Counted from the stretch's first letter, positions 1 through 8,884 are shown. The stretch: 64,000 nt of DNA from ZC4RG29 sp964521255 (GCA_964521255.1 CAZFRM010000004.1:62001-126000); one strand, 5' to 3'. The notes: generated by a model not told the origin, from the letters alone. Program-made: numbers and translations.

Positions 1-241
1 AGTTGTATGTTGTGTCACTCATGGTCGCAAAGATAGGTAGAAAGCTGAAAGCTTAAAGTTTAAAGCGAAAGCAGATTTTTTTGTAAAAGAACATGCTCTT
101 TTACAGCGTTAAAAATTTTTTCTTATTTTGGGAGCAGTCTTGTTAATGATCTACATTTTTTAAACTGCTTGAATAGATTTTTTCATTGGCACAATTCTTA
201 TTAAAAAGAACTGACTTCCACCCAATCCCGAAAGTGATAGT

Positions 242-757
242 ATGAAGATTTTTTTTAAATCATTAGCTCTTTGTGTTTTATTAATTGCTCTGAGCTATGG
301 TGTCAGGGGGCAGACTGCAAATTACCAGGTGTATTCGCTTTTTGTAATGAACATTGCCAAGTATTCATCCTGGCCCCAGGCATCATCTGAATTTGAAATT
401 GCCGTAGTTGGAAAATCGAAAGTATATGAGGAGTTAATGAAGTATGCTGAAAGGGGTGTAAACGGCATGAAAATTAAAGTGAGACTTGTAGAAGATATAA
501 CGGCGCTTGGTTCTCCTCAAATTCTTTATCTCTCCGATGGCAAAAGTTCGCTCATCGATGATATTATTAAATCCACTGCAGGTAAATCAATTATGATAGT
601 CACTGAACAGGAAGGGCTTCACAAAAAAGGTGCATGCTTTAGTTTCTTTGTAAATGATAGCAATAACCTTCGGTTTGATATCAACAACACCGAATTGGAA
701 AAGAGAAACATTAAAGTGGCAAAGAACCTTTCCAGCATGGCGCATGAGGTGCTTTAA
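242..757 (+). CDS. YfiR/DUF4154-like secreted protein
   Basis: A 171-residue protein with a signal peptide (about residues 1-23, ending near VRGQ) followed by one small alpha/beta domain. The pattern YSLFVMNIAKYSSWP near residue 31, a GKS loop and a C-terminal stretch ending in the LSSMA motif match the DUF4154/YfiR family. YfiR of Pseudomonas is a periplasmic inhibitor of a diguanylate cyclase, but many Bacteroidota members have no known partner, and no cyclase gene is nearby. Two clear paralogs lie at 12029-12544 and 12647-13159; all share the FxKYxxWP-type motif and the final SSMA motif. The ATG at 242 is the only start giving a complete signal peptide. Role here is inferred as periplasmic binding or regulation; the exact function is unknown. 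Confidence 0.75.
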   Translation: MKIFFKSLALCVLLIALSYGVRGQTANYQVYSLFVMNIAKYSSWPQASSEFEIAVVGKSKVYEELMKYAERGVNGMKIKVRLVEDITALGSPQILYLSDGKSSLIDDIIKSTAGKSIMIVTEQEGLHKKGACFSFFVNDSNNLRFDINNTELEKRNIKVAKNLSSMAHEVL

Positions 758-794
758 GTGGGAGAACTTTTTGATTGAAAGGAATTTTAGAAGT

Positions 795-1727
795 CTATGC
801 TGTAACAGCTTTTCCAAGCCAGGATAGAACCCCTTCCTTTAAGGAATAAGTGGATACACGGATTCTTGTTAAGGGATGTTTTTCCAACAGATTTTTAATC
901 AGGCAACAGGCCACCACGATCATATCTACACGCATTTCGATCATACCGGGAATTAACATTCTTGCTTCACGATCTTTTATCAGCAGTTCATTATAGATTT
1001 CATAAAATCCTTCAATGCTCAAGGGTGTCTCTACTTCGTCTGGTGTTTTCAGAATGTGATGTTTAACACAGAAGATATCACTTAATGTATCGAAAGTTCC
1101 GGAAGATCCTACCAAAACAGTAGGCTGGTATTGGTTGAGAGCTTTTTTCAAAGGTTGTAAAACCTGTTCAAGATAGACGTTCAGTTCTTCAATTTCCTGA
1201 GGAAGTATTGGATCATGATGCTGAAATTTTTCAAGCAGGCGTTGCGCGCCGATTTCGAAACTTTCCTTCCAGAAAATGGTATCGTTATTGGCGATTATAA
1301 ATTCAACACTTCCTCCACCAATATCCACGATCAGCGAAGTTTCATCGCCAAGACCTACCGCCAGCTTAACACCATGATAGATAAACTCTGCTTCCTGATC
1401 GCCCGAAATTATATTAACATCAATACCACTAATGGCTTTAATTTTATGCACTACGTCAGCGCCATTCTTGGCGTTTCTCAATGCGCTGGTTCCAAATGCA
1501 TAAATTTTTTGAACATGCATTTCGTCCATTGTATTTTTGAAGCTTTGTAAAGCTACCATCGCGCGTTGTACGCCACCTTCAGTTATGAATCCTCTGTTAA
1601 TACCACCCATACCGATCTTTACTGCTAATCGATCGCGGTGAGTAATACGGTAACCACTATCGTTTACATCTGCAACGAGCAGGTGAAAGGTATTCGTTCC
1701 AAGGTCTATGATAGCAATGCGGCTCAT
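795..1727 (-). CDS. Ppx/GppA family phosphatase (exopolyphosphatase-like)
   Basis: 310 residues, the short form of the Ppx/GppA family in the actin-like ATPase superfamily, which hydrolyses polyphosphate or pppGpp. The phosphate-1 loop IDLGTNTFHLLVADV is at residues 7-21, the SGDQEAE segment with the likely catalytic glutamate is near residue 112, and the phosphate-2 loop DIGGGSVEF is at 135-143. The C-terminal HD domain of the long E. coli enzymes is absent, which is usual for this short subfamily. It is convergent with the YfiR-like gene and ends 37 bases from it. It cannot be told from sequence alone whether polyphosphate or pppGpp is the substrate. Confidence 0.88.
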   Translation of the reverse strand: MSRIAIIDLGTNTFHLLVADVNDSGYRITHRDRLAVKIGMGGINRGFITEGGVQRAMVALQSFKNTMDEMHVQKIYAFGTSALRNAKNGADVVHKIKAISGIDVNIISGDQEAEFIYHGVKLAVGLGDETSLIVDIGGGSVEFIIANNDTIFWKESFEIGAQRLLEKFQHHDPILPQEIEELNVYLEQVLQPLKKALNQYQPTVLVGSSGTFDTLSDIFCVKHHILKTPDEVETPLSIEGFYEIYNELLIKDREARMLIPGMIEMRVDMIVVACCLIKNLLEKHPLTRIRVSTYSLKEGVLSWLGKAVTA

Positions 1728-1792
1728 AAAAGTTGCGCAAAGTTAATAGTTTAAAGTGGATGAAACTAGTATTCTAAAGCGCATGCTTCTCT

Positions 1793-3424
1793 TCAATCTT
1801 TTTCAGATTTTTTTCCTAATCCATGACTTGACTTAATACCGCTAAAAAGTGATTTCCACCAGTAATTAAAAATAGATCGCTTACGGTCGCGACTGGATTC
1901 TATAGTTCCTTTTCCCTTATTGGCGGAGACAGTTTCATTTTTCTTTTTCGGAATAATAAACGTATTTAATAAAAACGTTTTGAATTTGTCGATAACAGTT
2001 TTCGATTCTTTTTCTGTGAGACTAAGGACCTTCAGATTATCGTAGTTAAGCTCTACTTCACCAATCGACGAATGTTCATCATAATTAAAATTAAAGTTCA
2101 TCGCAATCATATGACCAGATTCAATCCGTATTTTCGCCAGCGGTTCTATCATAGGATTCAAAGCAGGCAGGTAGAAATCAAATAAAGTACCTTTCGCTGT
2201 ATATTTTTTTTTATCATTAAGCGGTAAGTCGAACGATGCCTTGAGTAATCCCGACCCCATAAATTTGGTTTCGACATCAAGATCAATATGTCTGCTAGTG
2301 GCTGTATCATAATTATTAAAATGAAACATGCTTGCATGCAGATCCCTGAACTTAATTGTGCCACTTGAATCGCCATCAATTGGAAATTCTTCATAGCTTA
2401 TGAAAGCATTATGAATTTGAATGGTGTCAACATTTATTTTAAAGGGTATTTCTTTTAATAACGCCACTGGCAAAGGAACTTCATTATCCTTAATAAATGG
2501 AAGCCTCTTGTCGCGAAAGGCCGAAAGGTTGGGTGAATAAAAATGAATACCCGATGCATTGAATGTGCTATCCTTTATTTGGCTCGTTTTAATATTGTTG
2601 ATTTTTAAAACTGGTATCAATATTTCCAGCCGGTCAATTTGTTTCCCTGCCTTATGCGCAAACGCATACTTAGCATACTTCGGCTCAATCCGAATTGAAT
2701 CAAGCGTAAGCGTTTTAGTCTCGTTAAACTGAATTCTTTTAACTCCGGCCTCATAAAGGGATTGTTTAAACGAAATAAAAACGTCGTTCACTGATGATTC
2801 ATTTATTATAAACTTCATATCATCTACCTGAAAGCCATTTGAATTAAAGGGAAGATAGATATCGCTAATCCTTAACTTGATTGTGGATTTCACTTCTTCA
2901 AGTGTGTCATTTTGCAAAATGAATTTTAAGCTATCAACATTAAACTCACTAACTTCCAGGCCTTTAAATTTTCCTTTTTTTATTTCTGTTTTTTTTGCTG
3001 TGGAATCATTGAACAGCAACCTGTCCATTGCGAGAGTGGCATTATCAACCCTTACTTGATTTATCGTCAGCTTTCTGTTTAAAAAGAAATTCAGAACATG
3101 AATACCACTCACATCCAGCTTCTCACATGTAAAAGTGTGCTGATTGGATAAACCATTCCGATGAATACTTCCTCTTAAATTTTGAAAAGTAATCGAACGA
3201 CTTATTAAGTTTACTTTACATGCAGTAAAATCAATAGATATTGTTGGAGGAAGATTTTTTTGCAGTTCGTTTTTGATAAGGTCTGAATAACGTGCTGATA
3301 ACACCATTCCTCCGATGAATAGTATCAGCGTGAGAAGGATAAGAAATGAAAATGAAATCACCAGCCATTTTCTAGCCTTATTAAATTTTCGCATGTATTC
3401 ATATTTTGAAATCGTGCCACTCAC
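1793..3424 (-). CDS. AsmA-like membrane-anchored protein
   Basis: A 543-residue protein with one N-terminal transmembrane segment (about residues 20-43) and a long, beta-rich region that should lie in the periplasm. Repeated short patterns of the type LKxxxFDLxL, xxNxxFNYDEHSSIGEVELNY and several DTIQI/DSIRIE strands are like those of the AsmA/DUF748 group, which includes bridge-like lipid transport proteins in other species. The C-terminus is basic (about 20 Lys/Arg in the last 60 residues). The annotated ATG gives a start MSGTISKYEY; an internal ATG at 3394 (MRKFNKARKW) would put the membrane segment closer to the N-terminus and is equally plausible. Function is not known. Confidence 0.6.
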   Translation of the reverse strand: MSGTISKYEYMRKFNKARKWLVISFSFLILLTLILFIGGMVLSARYSDLIKNELQKNLPPTISIDFTACKVNLISRSITFQNLRGSIHRNGLSNQHTFTCEKLDVSGIHVLNFFLNRKLTINQVRVDNATLAMDRLLFNDSTAKKTEIKKGKFKGLEVSEFNVDSLKFILQNDTLEEVKSTIKLRISDIYLPFNSNGFQVDDMKFIINESSVNDVFISFKQSLYEAGVKRIQFNETKTLTLDSIRIEPKYAKYAFAHKAGKQIDRLEILIPVLKINNIKTSQIKDSTFNASGIHFYSPNLSAFRDKRLPFIKDNEVPLPVALLKEIPFKINVDTIQIHNAFISYEEFPIDGDSSGTIKFRDLHASMFHFNNYDTATSRHIDLDVETKFMGSGLLKASFDLPLNDKKKYTAKGTLFDFYLPALNPMIEPLAKIRIESGHMIAMNFNFNYDEHSSIGEVELNYDNLKVLSLTEKESKTVIDKFKTFLLNTFIIPKKKNETVSANKGKGTIESSRDRKRSIFNYWWKSLFSGIKSSHGLGKKSEKD

Positions 3425-3450
3425 CTAATATGAACCACACGATTTGATAA

Positions 3451-3603
3451 TCACACCCCTCTACCTCTTATCAAACGGAACAGAATTGAGATAAGAGCAA
3501 AGACCAAAAGAATATGGATAAATGATCCTAAACTGAACACAAAGAAACCAAGCAGCCAACCGATTAATAAGATCACTGCTACCGCATAAAGTAAGTCACT
3601 CAT
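3451..3603 (-). CDS. Small membrane protein, lmo0937/DUF5670-like
   Basis: A short frame of 50 codons running from ATG at 3603 to TGA at 3451. The protein begins MSDLLYAVAVILLIGWLLGF and has two hydrophobic helices (about residues 4-21 and 26-43) followed by a basic tail ending RGRGV. The length, the N-terminal LLYxxAVxLLIxWLLG pattern and the two-helix layout match the lmo0937 (DUF5670) family, small membrane proteins common in Bacteroidota stress clusters. The nearby DUF1328, YtxH and CsbD genes support this. No molecular function is known. Confidence 0.8.
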   Translation of the reverse strand: MSDLLYAVAVILLIGWLLGFFVFSLGSFIHILLVFALISILFRLIRGRGV

Positions 3604-3865
3604 AAAATAATGCTTTAAGTTTTTTATTTCTGAGTAAGAGTCATGCCATACTAATGATTATGGAAATTAGAAGGTTTTTAACCAAAATGTTGATAAATTT
3701 CTACAGGGTGATGTAGTGATTCTACCACACAAAATTATCATAAAACCACTTGAGAAGGCTTTAAGCAATTGTATAGCGTTGGCACTATTTTTTGGTCATT
3801 CCTTGCTAGAAGATGGGGATTTAAATAATAAAAAGCTAGTGTGGGGTAATTAAAGAGGTAAGGTG

Positions 3866-4270
3866 ATGGATAAGCATTCTTTGACAAAACAAGTTTTTAA
3901 CGGTAATGATCGTGGAATGGACAAAGTTTTACTCGTTGATGATGAAGTGGAAATATGCCTGTTGCTCTCGGGTATTCTTCAGCGACATGGATTTAAGACA
4001 GCGTATGCATTGTCATTAAAAGAAGCGCGGGAGCTTTTGGCAACTAATTCTTATGACGTAATTTTTCTTGACCTGAATCTTCCTGATGGTATTGGCTATC
4101 AACTTATACCAGCAATAAAAGACAGGAGTGAAGATGCCAAGATTATTATTGTAAGTGCCTATGATGTTGAAAAGAAAAAGGCAAAAGAAGAAGGAGCGGA
4201 TTATTTTATCCCCAAGCCTTTCACGACAAGTAAGATATTAGAAGCATTGAAATTGTTGGACTTTAATTGA
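3866..4270 (+). CDS. Single-domain response regulator
   Basis: A stand-alone CheY-like receiver domain of 134 residues. Acidic pocket residues are in the motif LLVDDE (residues 22-27), the phosphoacceptor is Asp69 in VIFLDLNLPDG, the conserved Ser is in IIVSAYD and the conserved Lys is in PKPF near residue 117. There is no output domain, so it must act through a partner protein. It stands 30 bases upstream of a sigma-54 type response regulator gene and is probably cotranscribed with it. A GTG at 3863 directly precedes the chosen ATG, and an ATG at 3917 (MDKVLLVDDE) would give a tighter receiver domain with no 17-residue extension. No histidine kinase gene is in the vicinity. Confidence 0.88.
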   Translation: MDKHSLTKQVFNGNDRGMDKVLLVDDEVEICLLLSGILQRHGFKTAYALSLKEARELLATNSYDVIFLDLNLPDGIGYQLIPAIKDRSEDAKIIIVSAYDVEKKKAKEEGADYFIPKPFTTSKILEALKLLDFN

Positions 4271-4300
4271 AACGTTAGTATAAAAAAAACTCATACAAGC

Positions 4301-5698
4301 ATGCAACGGATATTGTTAATAGATGATGATCGGGATATATGTACAGTTCTTTCCAGGTTTCTGGAAAAAAATGGTTTTGAAGTAAATACAGCAAACAGAG
4401 GTGAAGACGCTTTGAAACTTCTTCGGGAGAAATCGTATACGCTTGTACTTTGTGATTACAGGCTGCCCGACGCCAATGGAATTGAAATGCTCCAAAGAAT
4501 AAAAGTTTTGCAGCCTGATGTTGCTGTAATCGTAATAACCGGATATTCTGATGTCCGTACCGCAGTGCAGACATTTAAGTTTGGTGCATCAGATTATGTG
4601 GTTAAACCATTATTCCCGGATGAAATATTAGTGACCATAAAAGAAACAATAGATAGAAGCAAAACAAAAAAAGCCGGTACGACGTCTCCGAGTCCGGAGG
4701 AAAGAAAAGCGAAATCCCTCCATCACGTTTTCATTGTGGGTAAAAGCCCCCAGGCCGAGACTGTACAGCGCCATATAAATTTAGTTGCTCCATCTGACAT
4801 GTCTGTGATTCTTTTTGGAGAGACAGGAACAGGCAAAGAGTACGTAGCCAAGGCCATTCATGAGAAAAGCAGCAGGGCAGGTAAACCCTTTGTTGCTATT
4901 GATTGTGGAGCGTTACCAAAAGAGCTTGCTGGCAGCGAACTCTTCGGCCATATAAAAGGATCATTTACCGGTGCCATCGCTGATAAGGTTGGTAGTTTTG
5001 AAGTAGCCAATAGGGGGACGTTGTTTCTGGATGAGATTGGCAATCTATCATATGAAAATCAAGTGAGGCTCCTTCGTGTATTGCAGGAGAGAAGGATTCG
5101 AAGAATTGGCAGTACAACTGATATTGATATTGACGTTAGAATTATTACGGCTACGAACGAGGATCTTGTGAAGGCTGTTAAGGAAGGAAAGTTCAGAGAA
5201 GATTTATACCATAGATTGAATGAATTTAAGATCGAGCTTTCGCCATTGCGTGAACGGAAAAGTGATATTGTAATATTCGCAAATCATTTTTTGGAAAGGG
5301 CCAATGATGCCTTGAATAAAAATGTAAAGTCATTTTCTTCCGACGCAATGGATCGCATAACAGAGTATTATTGGCATGGTAATCTCAGGGAGTTAAGCAA
5401 TGTGATAAAGCGTGCTGTACTTCTCACACAAGGCGACGAAATTCTAATGGAGAGTTTACCGCAGGAAATTATTGCCCCTGACTCAATGCTTGTTGACGTT
5501 GGTGACGAATCTGTTTCGTTTAATAATTTAAATCACAGGCGAAATATTTTGAAATCTGTTTCAGGACATGCGGAACGCCAGGCGATAATTGATGTACTTG
5601 AGAAGACCGGTTTTAATAAAACAAGGGCTGCAGAGTTGCTTAATATTGACCGCAAGACACTTTATAACAAACTTAAAGCGTACGATATAAAGCTTTAA
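4301..5698 (+). CDS. Sigma-54-dependent response regulator (NtrC/AtoC type)
   Basis: 465 residues with the three classic parts: a receiver domain (residues 1-120; Asp9, Asp10, phosphoacceptor Asp52, Lys102), an AAA+ domain (about 145-385) and a Fis-type helix-turn-helix at the C-terminus (about 430-465, ending RKTLYNKLKAYDIKL). The AAA+ domain shows Walker A GETGTGKE (173-180), Walker B LFLDEIG (241-247) and the sensor-II motif HGNLREL (359-365). The loop that touches sigma-54 reads GSFTGA (220-225) instead of GAFTGA, a conservative variant seen in many active members. It should activate sigma-54 promoters in response to phosphorylation. The preceding receiver gene is likely in the same operon. 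Confidence 0.95.
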   Translation: MQRILLIDDDRDICTVLSRFLEKNGFEVNTANRGEDALKLLREKSYTLVLCDYRLPDANGIEMLQRIKVLQPDVAVIVITGYSDVRTAVQTFKFGASDYVVKPLFPDEILVTIKETIDRSKTKKAGTTSPSPEERKAKSLHHVFIVGKSPQAETVQRHINLVAPSDMSVILFGETGTGKEYVAKAIHEKSSRAGKPFVAIDCGALPKELAGSELFGHIKGSFTGAIADKVGSFEVANRGTLFLDEIGNLSYENQVRLLRVLQERRIRRIGSTTDIDIDVRIITATNEDLVKAVKEGKFREDLYHRLNEFKIELSPLRERKSDIVIFANHFLERANDALNKNVKSFSSDAMDRITEYYWHGNLRELSNVIKRAVLLTQGDEILMESLPQEIIAPDSMLVDVGDESVSFNNLNHRRNILKSVSGHAERQAIIDVLEKTGFNKTRAAELLNIDRKTLYNKLKAYDIKL

Positions 5699-5711
5699 GA
5701 AAAAACGAAGT

Positions 5712-5757
5712 AAAAATTATAGGAGCAGATGAAATTTCGTTTGCTCCTATAATTTTT
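5712..5757. terminator. Bidirectional intrinsic terminator
   Basis: A perfect 16-bp inverted repeat (arms 5712-5727 and 5742-5757, loop of 14 bases) with A-rich and T-rich outer ends, so that the hairpin carries a U tract when read in either direction. It sits between the convergent sigma-54 regulator gene and the beta-barrel gene, and its right arm overlaps the stop codon of the latter. Confidence 0.9.
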
Positions 5758-6382
5758 ATTCATGATTAAGATTGAATGCCATGTAAACTTGTGCAACAGA
5801 ATTCCTGGCATCACCTAAAACAAAATCGGCAGCGTCGCTATCAGCAATCTCCACCAATCCATAGTTGTACCGCGCGCCAACTTGAACTGCACCAAAATTT
5901 AATCCGAAACCACCCACTAACCCGTAGTCGAAAGACTTGAAATTGTCCCGATCTAAATCTTCGTTTCCACTACCCAGGTCGCCCTCGTAAGATATGTTTG
6001 CATTAACCAGGTAACTGGCATAAACCCCTGCGTGAATTTCGGCTGATTCTCCAAGCTTAAATACGGCGAGAACGGGGAGATCTAAATAGTTAAGATTAAA
6101 CTTTACTTCCTGGTTTACGAAACCATTAAATTCATCACGAGAGCCTTTTGTTGAGAATAGTAATTCAGGTTGTAGGGCAAATCTCTCCGTTGATAAAATC
6201 TGTCCATAAATACCAAGGTTAAAACCAAGACGTGCATTCTCGTCGCTAACATCATCCAAATACAGGTTGCTGAAATTTACTCCACCTTTTATACCCATTC
6301 GTGGAGATGATTGCGCGGTGGCCAATGAAGTCATACCGACACAAAGAGCAGCAACCATTAACATCTTCTTATTCCAATTCAT
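5756..6382 (-). CDS. Outer membrane beta-barrel protein (PorT-like)
   Basis: 208 residues with a signal peptide (about 1-24, ending LATAQ) and a barrel of alternating strands such as MGIKGGVNFSNLY, RLGFNLGIYGQIL, RFALQPELLFSTKGS, NYLDLPVLAVFKL and YGLVGGFGLNFG. This series is typical of the PorT/outer membrane beta-barrel family (about 8 strands) of Bacteroidota. It is a monocistron with its own terminator. Family members are mostly of unknown function; some take part in type IX secretion, but there is no other type IX gene here. Confidence in the fold is high and in the role low. Confidence 0.85.
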   Translation of the reverse strand: MNWNKKMLMVAALCVGMTSLATAQSSPRMGIKGGVNFSNLYLDDVSDENARLGFNLGIYGQILSTERFALQPELLFSTKGSRDEFNGFVNQEVKFNLNYLDLPVLAVFKLGESAEIHAGVYASYLVNANISYEGDLGSGNEDLDRDNFKSFDYGLVGGFGLNFGAVQVGARYNYGLVEIADSDAADFVLGDARNSVAQVYMAFNLNHE

Positions 6383-6554
6383 AATTTTTATTAAGTTTTA
6401 GTTTCAGGAAAAGAAGTGAAAATTCGTGCCAGACTGACTATATATCTGAATGAGATAAAATTCGCTTAATAATAAAAAGCGTCAGAAAAAACTTCCCCAC
6501 GTTGAGGAGATATTAACCTGGGACTATGTGTTGCGGGGACTATATTTTTACACG

Positions 6555-6733
6555 AATGTCCGACTAAAAAACGAACGCCTACATAATCCCTTGATTTTCT
6601 TGATTCCATAGTCTCTCTCCTTCGGAGAGAGGTAGGAGTGAGCCTGCCTGCCGGCAAAGGCAGGGCCATATAAAAAAGCATCAAGAAAATCAAGGGATTG
6701 AAACGAATACTCCATTTAGTCGGACAACAATGA
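6555..6733. repeat. Dispersed palindromic repeat A, copy 1
   Basis: An intergenic element with outer inverted ends (GTCCGACTAAA ... TTTAGTCGGAC) and a perfect 20-bp inner inverted repeat (6585-6604 and 6680-6699). The related copy is at 53125-53281. The outer arms of the two copies match in the same orientation, whereas the core between the inner arms matches only when one copy is reverse-complemented. This copy carries about 22 extra bases (CCTGCC...GGCAGG) in the core. There is no coding capacity, so any mobility would have to be supplied from elsewhere. Confidence 0.8.
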
Positions 6734-6744
6734 TATTTCTACTT

Positions 6745-6828
6745 AAAATAATAAAAGCCGTCCGCAAAGAATAGATTGGCAACACAGCGGGTAGAAATGT
6801 TGACAAATCGTTATCTGGCGCGGACGGC
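6745..6828 (-). terminator. Terminator of the DUF1328 gene
   Basis: Arms GCGGACGGC (6820-6828) and GCCGTCCGC (6757-6765) pair perfectly; on the minus strand the distal arm is followed by a U-rich run (TTTTATTATTTT). The loop is long (54 bases). It lies just after the stop codon of the small minus-strand gene at 6847. Confidence 0.65.
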
Positions 6829-6846
6829 CTATGTTTTATTTAAAAG

Positions 6847-7008
6847 TTATTTTCGTACCAGGCCAAACAATAATGAGATTACGAATAGCACCAGGAAAAT
6901 AAAAAATAACACCTTGGCTATGCTAGCTGCTCCTGCAGCTATTCCACCAAAACCAAATATTGCTGCAATTAAAGCAACAACCAGAAATGCGATTGTCCAG
7001 CGTAACAT
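6847..7008 (-). CDS. DUF1328 (YtjA-like) small membrane protein
   Basis: A 53-residue frame from ATG at 7008 to TAA at 6847, too short for many gene finders. It begins MLRWTIAFLVVALIAAIFGF, continues with a GGIAAGAASIAK linker and a second hydrophobic helix, and ends GLVRK. The order MLRW-helix-FGFGGIA-x-GAASIAK-helix is diagnostic for the DUF1328/YtjA family of two-helix inner membrane proteins. The family is linked to envelope and general stress, fitting its YtxH, CsbD and DUF2267 neighbours. A terminator follows directly. Confidence 0.92.
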   Translation of the reverse strand: MLRWTIAFLVVALIAAIFGFGGIAAGAASIAKVLFFIFLVLFVISLLFGLVRK

Positions 7009-7035
7009 ATTAAATTTTATTAAGAGGTTAAGAAA

Positions 7036-7470
7036 TTAAAAAGATGCCTGTTTGATTTCCTGAGCCAAAGAAAATTTGAACCCAGGGAAACTTAGTACAC
7101 CACATATTTTGTCAAGTTTTGTCATAGTAATAACAATTGCCTTTAAGATTTCTACTTCCGAATGAAATACTCTATCCTCTGAAGACTGATCTTCCAGAGA
7201 AATAGTGTCAACCCATTGGTCAAGATGTTCATCTGCGCTTGCCAACTTGCTTTGTTGCCATTCACCTATAAAAACAAGTTGGAGAAAATCCGGAAGCTTC
7301 ATTAACATTGTCTTTATTTCTCCAACGCTTAAATTTTTTTGAACAGCGCCAAATACTTTTTTAACAACTCTTGCAACTTTCCTGGATGACTTCAATCCTA
7401 GTTCAGATTTAATGTCATTGAAAAAAATTACACTCTTTTCTTCGTTAGTAGTATTTGGCAGATCATTCAT
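7036..7470 (-). CDS. DUF2267-domain protein
   Basis: 144 residues, soluble and helical. The pattern ARVVKKVFGAVQKNLSVGEIKTMLMKLPDFLQLVFIGEW (residues about 33-71) matches the repeat unit of the DUF2267 family. That family's members are small, cytoplasmic and of unknown function, often near CsbD-like and YtxH-like stress genes as here. The gene is 27 bases upstream of the DUF1328 gene on the same strand and probably cotranscribed. The C-terminal half is degenerate relative to the usual second repeat. Confidence 0.7.
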   Translation of the reverse strand: MNDLPNTTNEEKSVIFFNDIKSELGLKSSRKVARVVKKVFGAVQKNLSVGEIKTMLMKLPDFLQLVFIGEWQQSKLASADEHLDQWVDTISLEDQSSEDRVFHSEVEILKAIVITMTKLDKICGVLSFPGFKFSLAQEIKQASF

Positions 7471-7830
7471 GGCAAAGTGTTTTAAGGATCAATAACTGCT
7501 CGAATGAGAATTTTGTACCAATTAATTGGAATTGTGTATTTGAGCAGAATATGAAGATTCTCAAAAACCGAATGTGGATAACCATCTACAGTATTGTTGA
7601 AATACACCCAGTTGTAAATAGTGTATCTGATGTTGCGCATTTTTCCTTCATTTTGTAGAGTCATTTACACTATGAAGAATTAAGTAAAGCTTATTCAAAC
7701 TGTCTTTTACTTACTTTATCTCTTCTAAACTATTGAAAGACAACATCTTTAACACAGCGTAGTTTCAATTTGGTCTTTGCTGGCATCATTCTTTGTTAAG
7801 AATAATCACATCGTATTAAACAGAAAGAAA
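7471..7830. other. Divergent intergenic region, no gene seen
   Basis: 360 bases between the DUF2267 gene (minus) and the YtxH gene (plus). It should hold two divergent promoters. Open frames crossing it on either strand have no family signature and no sensible start. No strong hairpin or known motif was recognised. Confidence 0.5.
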
Positions 7831-8136
7831 ATGAACTACACAATTATAAAAGAACAACTAAATACTAAGGCAATGAAAAAGAGAATTCAACTAATAGGTG
7901 GTTTGCTAATAGGAGTGGCTATAGGAGCAGCCGTTGGTATGTTGATGGCCCCATATAACGGTAAGAAATCCAGAAACATGCTGGTGAAAAAATCGAAAAA
8001 ATTCGGTAAGCAGCTGGGTGATGTTGTGCAGGATTCAGTCGAAAGTGTTAAAGAAACTTACAATAAGAAGATAGATGAGTATGCCGATAGGGGAATTAGT
8101 TCTATCAACACGGCAAAGGAAAAAGTGAAAGTGTGA
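7831..8136 (+). CDS. YtxH-domain membrane protein
   Basis: 101 residues from ATG at 7831. A single glycine-rich membrane helix (GGLLIGVAIGAAVGMLMAP, about residues 21-39) followed by the short YNGKKSR turn is the YtxH signature. After it comes a basic, amphipathic helical tail. A longer frame from 7777 is possible but its leader is not conserved; an ATG at 7873 (MKKRIQL) would remove the N-terminal extension. It is followed by CsbD and a coiled-coil lipoprotein gene in close spacing (36 and 21 bases), which suggests a stress-induced operon. Confidence 0.85.
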   Translation: MNYTIIKEQLNTKAMKKRIQLIGGLLIGVAIGAAVGMLMAPYNGKKSRNMLVKKSKKFGKQLGDVVQDSVESVKETYNKKIDEYADRGISSINTAKEKVKV

Positions 8137-8172
8137 TAAGTATTTTAATCTATAAACTTAAAATTTAACATC

Positions 8173-8358
8173 ATGAATAAATTAAAAATCAGGGGTGCCT
8201 GGAATGAGTTGAAGGGTAAACTAAAACAAAAATATGCAATGTTAACAGATGATGATCTCGCCTTTGCTGAAGGAAAAGAGGATGAATTACTGGGCAGACT
8301 TCAAACGAAGCTAGGTAAAACAAAGGACGAGGTTATAAGAGAAATAGAATCACTTTAA
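8173..8358 (+). CDS. CsbD family stress-response protein
   Basis: 61 residues. The start MNKLKIRGAWNELKGKLKQK followed by YAMLTDDDLAFAEGKEDELLGRLQTKLGKTKDEV is the full CsbD-like domain, here of standard length. Members are small, helical, cytoplasmic proteins induced by general stress; their molecular role is not known. It is placed between the YtxH gene and the lipoprotein gene. Confidence 0.95.
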   Translation: MNKLKIRGAWNELKGKLKQKYAMLTDDDLAFAEGKEDELLGRLQTKLGKTKDEVIREIESL

Positions 8359-8379
8359 ATTAAATTAAATATTATTACA

Positions 8380-8808
8380 ATGAAGAGAATATTTTCTTTT
8401 TTTATACTCCTCACGTCGCTGTTTGTTTTTACCCAGTGTAAACAATCGGATAGACGAATAACGGACAATTCTGTTCAAGAGTCCATTGAAGAAGCGCAGC
8501 AGGATATTGAAAGAGAGCGCGAGGAACTGACAAAGGACCTCCACGTTCTGCGGGATGACGTAAACAAAAAACTTGAAAAGATATCCGATGATATGAATAA
8601 GGCCTCTGATGATGCTAAGAAAAATTTAGAGGAAGCACATCGGGAATTAGTCGATGAACGATCCAGGCTTGATGAAACTATTAATGATGTAGAAAATGCT
8701 ACGGAAGATACCTGGCATGATGTGAAGAGAGGAGCGAAGAATACTTTTGAAGATGTGAAGAGAGAATTTCAGGAGGTGGGAAACAAAGTAGAAGAAGCCT
8801 TTAACTAA
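8380..8808 (+). CDS. Coiled-coil lipoprotein
   Basis: 142 residues. A short signal sequence ends in a lipobox-like FTQC (Cys20), so the mature protein should be lipid-anchored. The rest is almost wholly charged helix, with heptad-like runs of Glu, Asp and Lys (for example SIEEAQQDIEREREELTKDL) and, near the C-terminus, DVKRGAKNTFEDVKREF, reminiscent of late-embryogenesis-like or apolipoprotein-like helices. It is last in the YtxH-CsbD operon and is followed by a terminator. It might stabilise the envelope under stress; this is inference. Confidence 0.75.
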   Translation: MKRIFSFFILLTSLFVFTQCKQSDRRITDNSVQESIEEAQQDIEREREELTKDLHVLRDDVNKKLEKISDDMNKASDDAKKNLEEAHRELVDERSRLDETINDVENATEDTWHDVKRGAKNTFEDVKREFQEVGNKVEEAFN

Positions 8809-8823
8809 GCAAAGGATTTTAAC

Positions 8824-8884
8824 GCTGTCATAAGATTAAGAATTGCTATTCATCTCAGTGATTTGTTTTTATGACAGCTTTTTT
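8824..8884 (+). terminator. Intrinsic terminator of the YtxH-CsbD operon
   Basis: Perfect 10-bp arms GCTGTCATAA (8824-8833) and TTATGACAGC (8869-8878) followed by a run of T. Confidence 0.85.

Noticed and set aside
4959..4976. GSFTGA instead of GAFTGA in the sigma-54 regulator, as a sign of lost function
   Set aside because: Conservative change; Ser at this site occurs in active members, and all other motifs are intact.
6776..7039. Plus-strand frame of 87 codons
   Set aside because: It is the antisense of the DUF1328 gene at 6847-7008, whose protein signature on the minus strand is clear.
7455..7664. Overlapping frames on both strands in the DUF2267/YtxH gap
   Set aside because: No conserved motif, poor starts, and they would overlap the divergent promoters.
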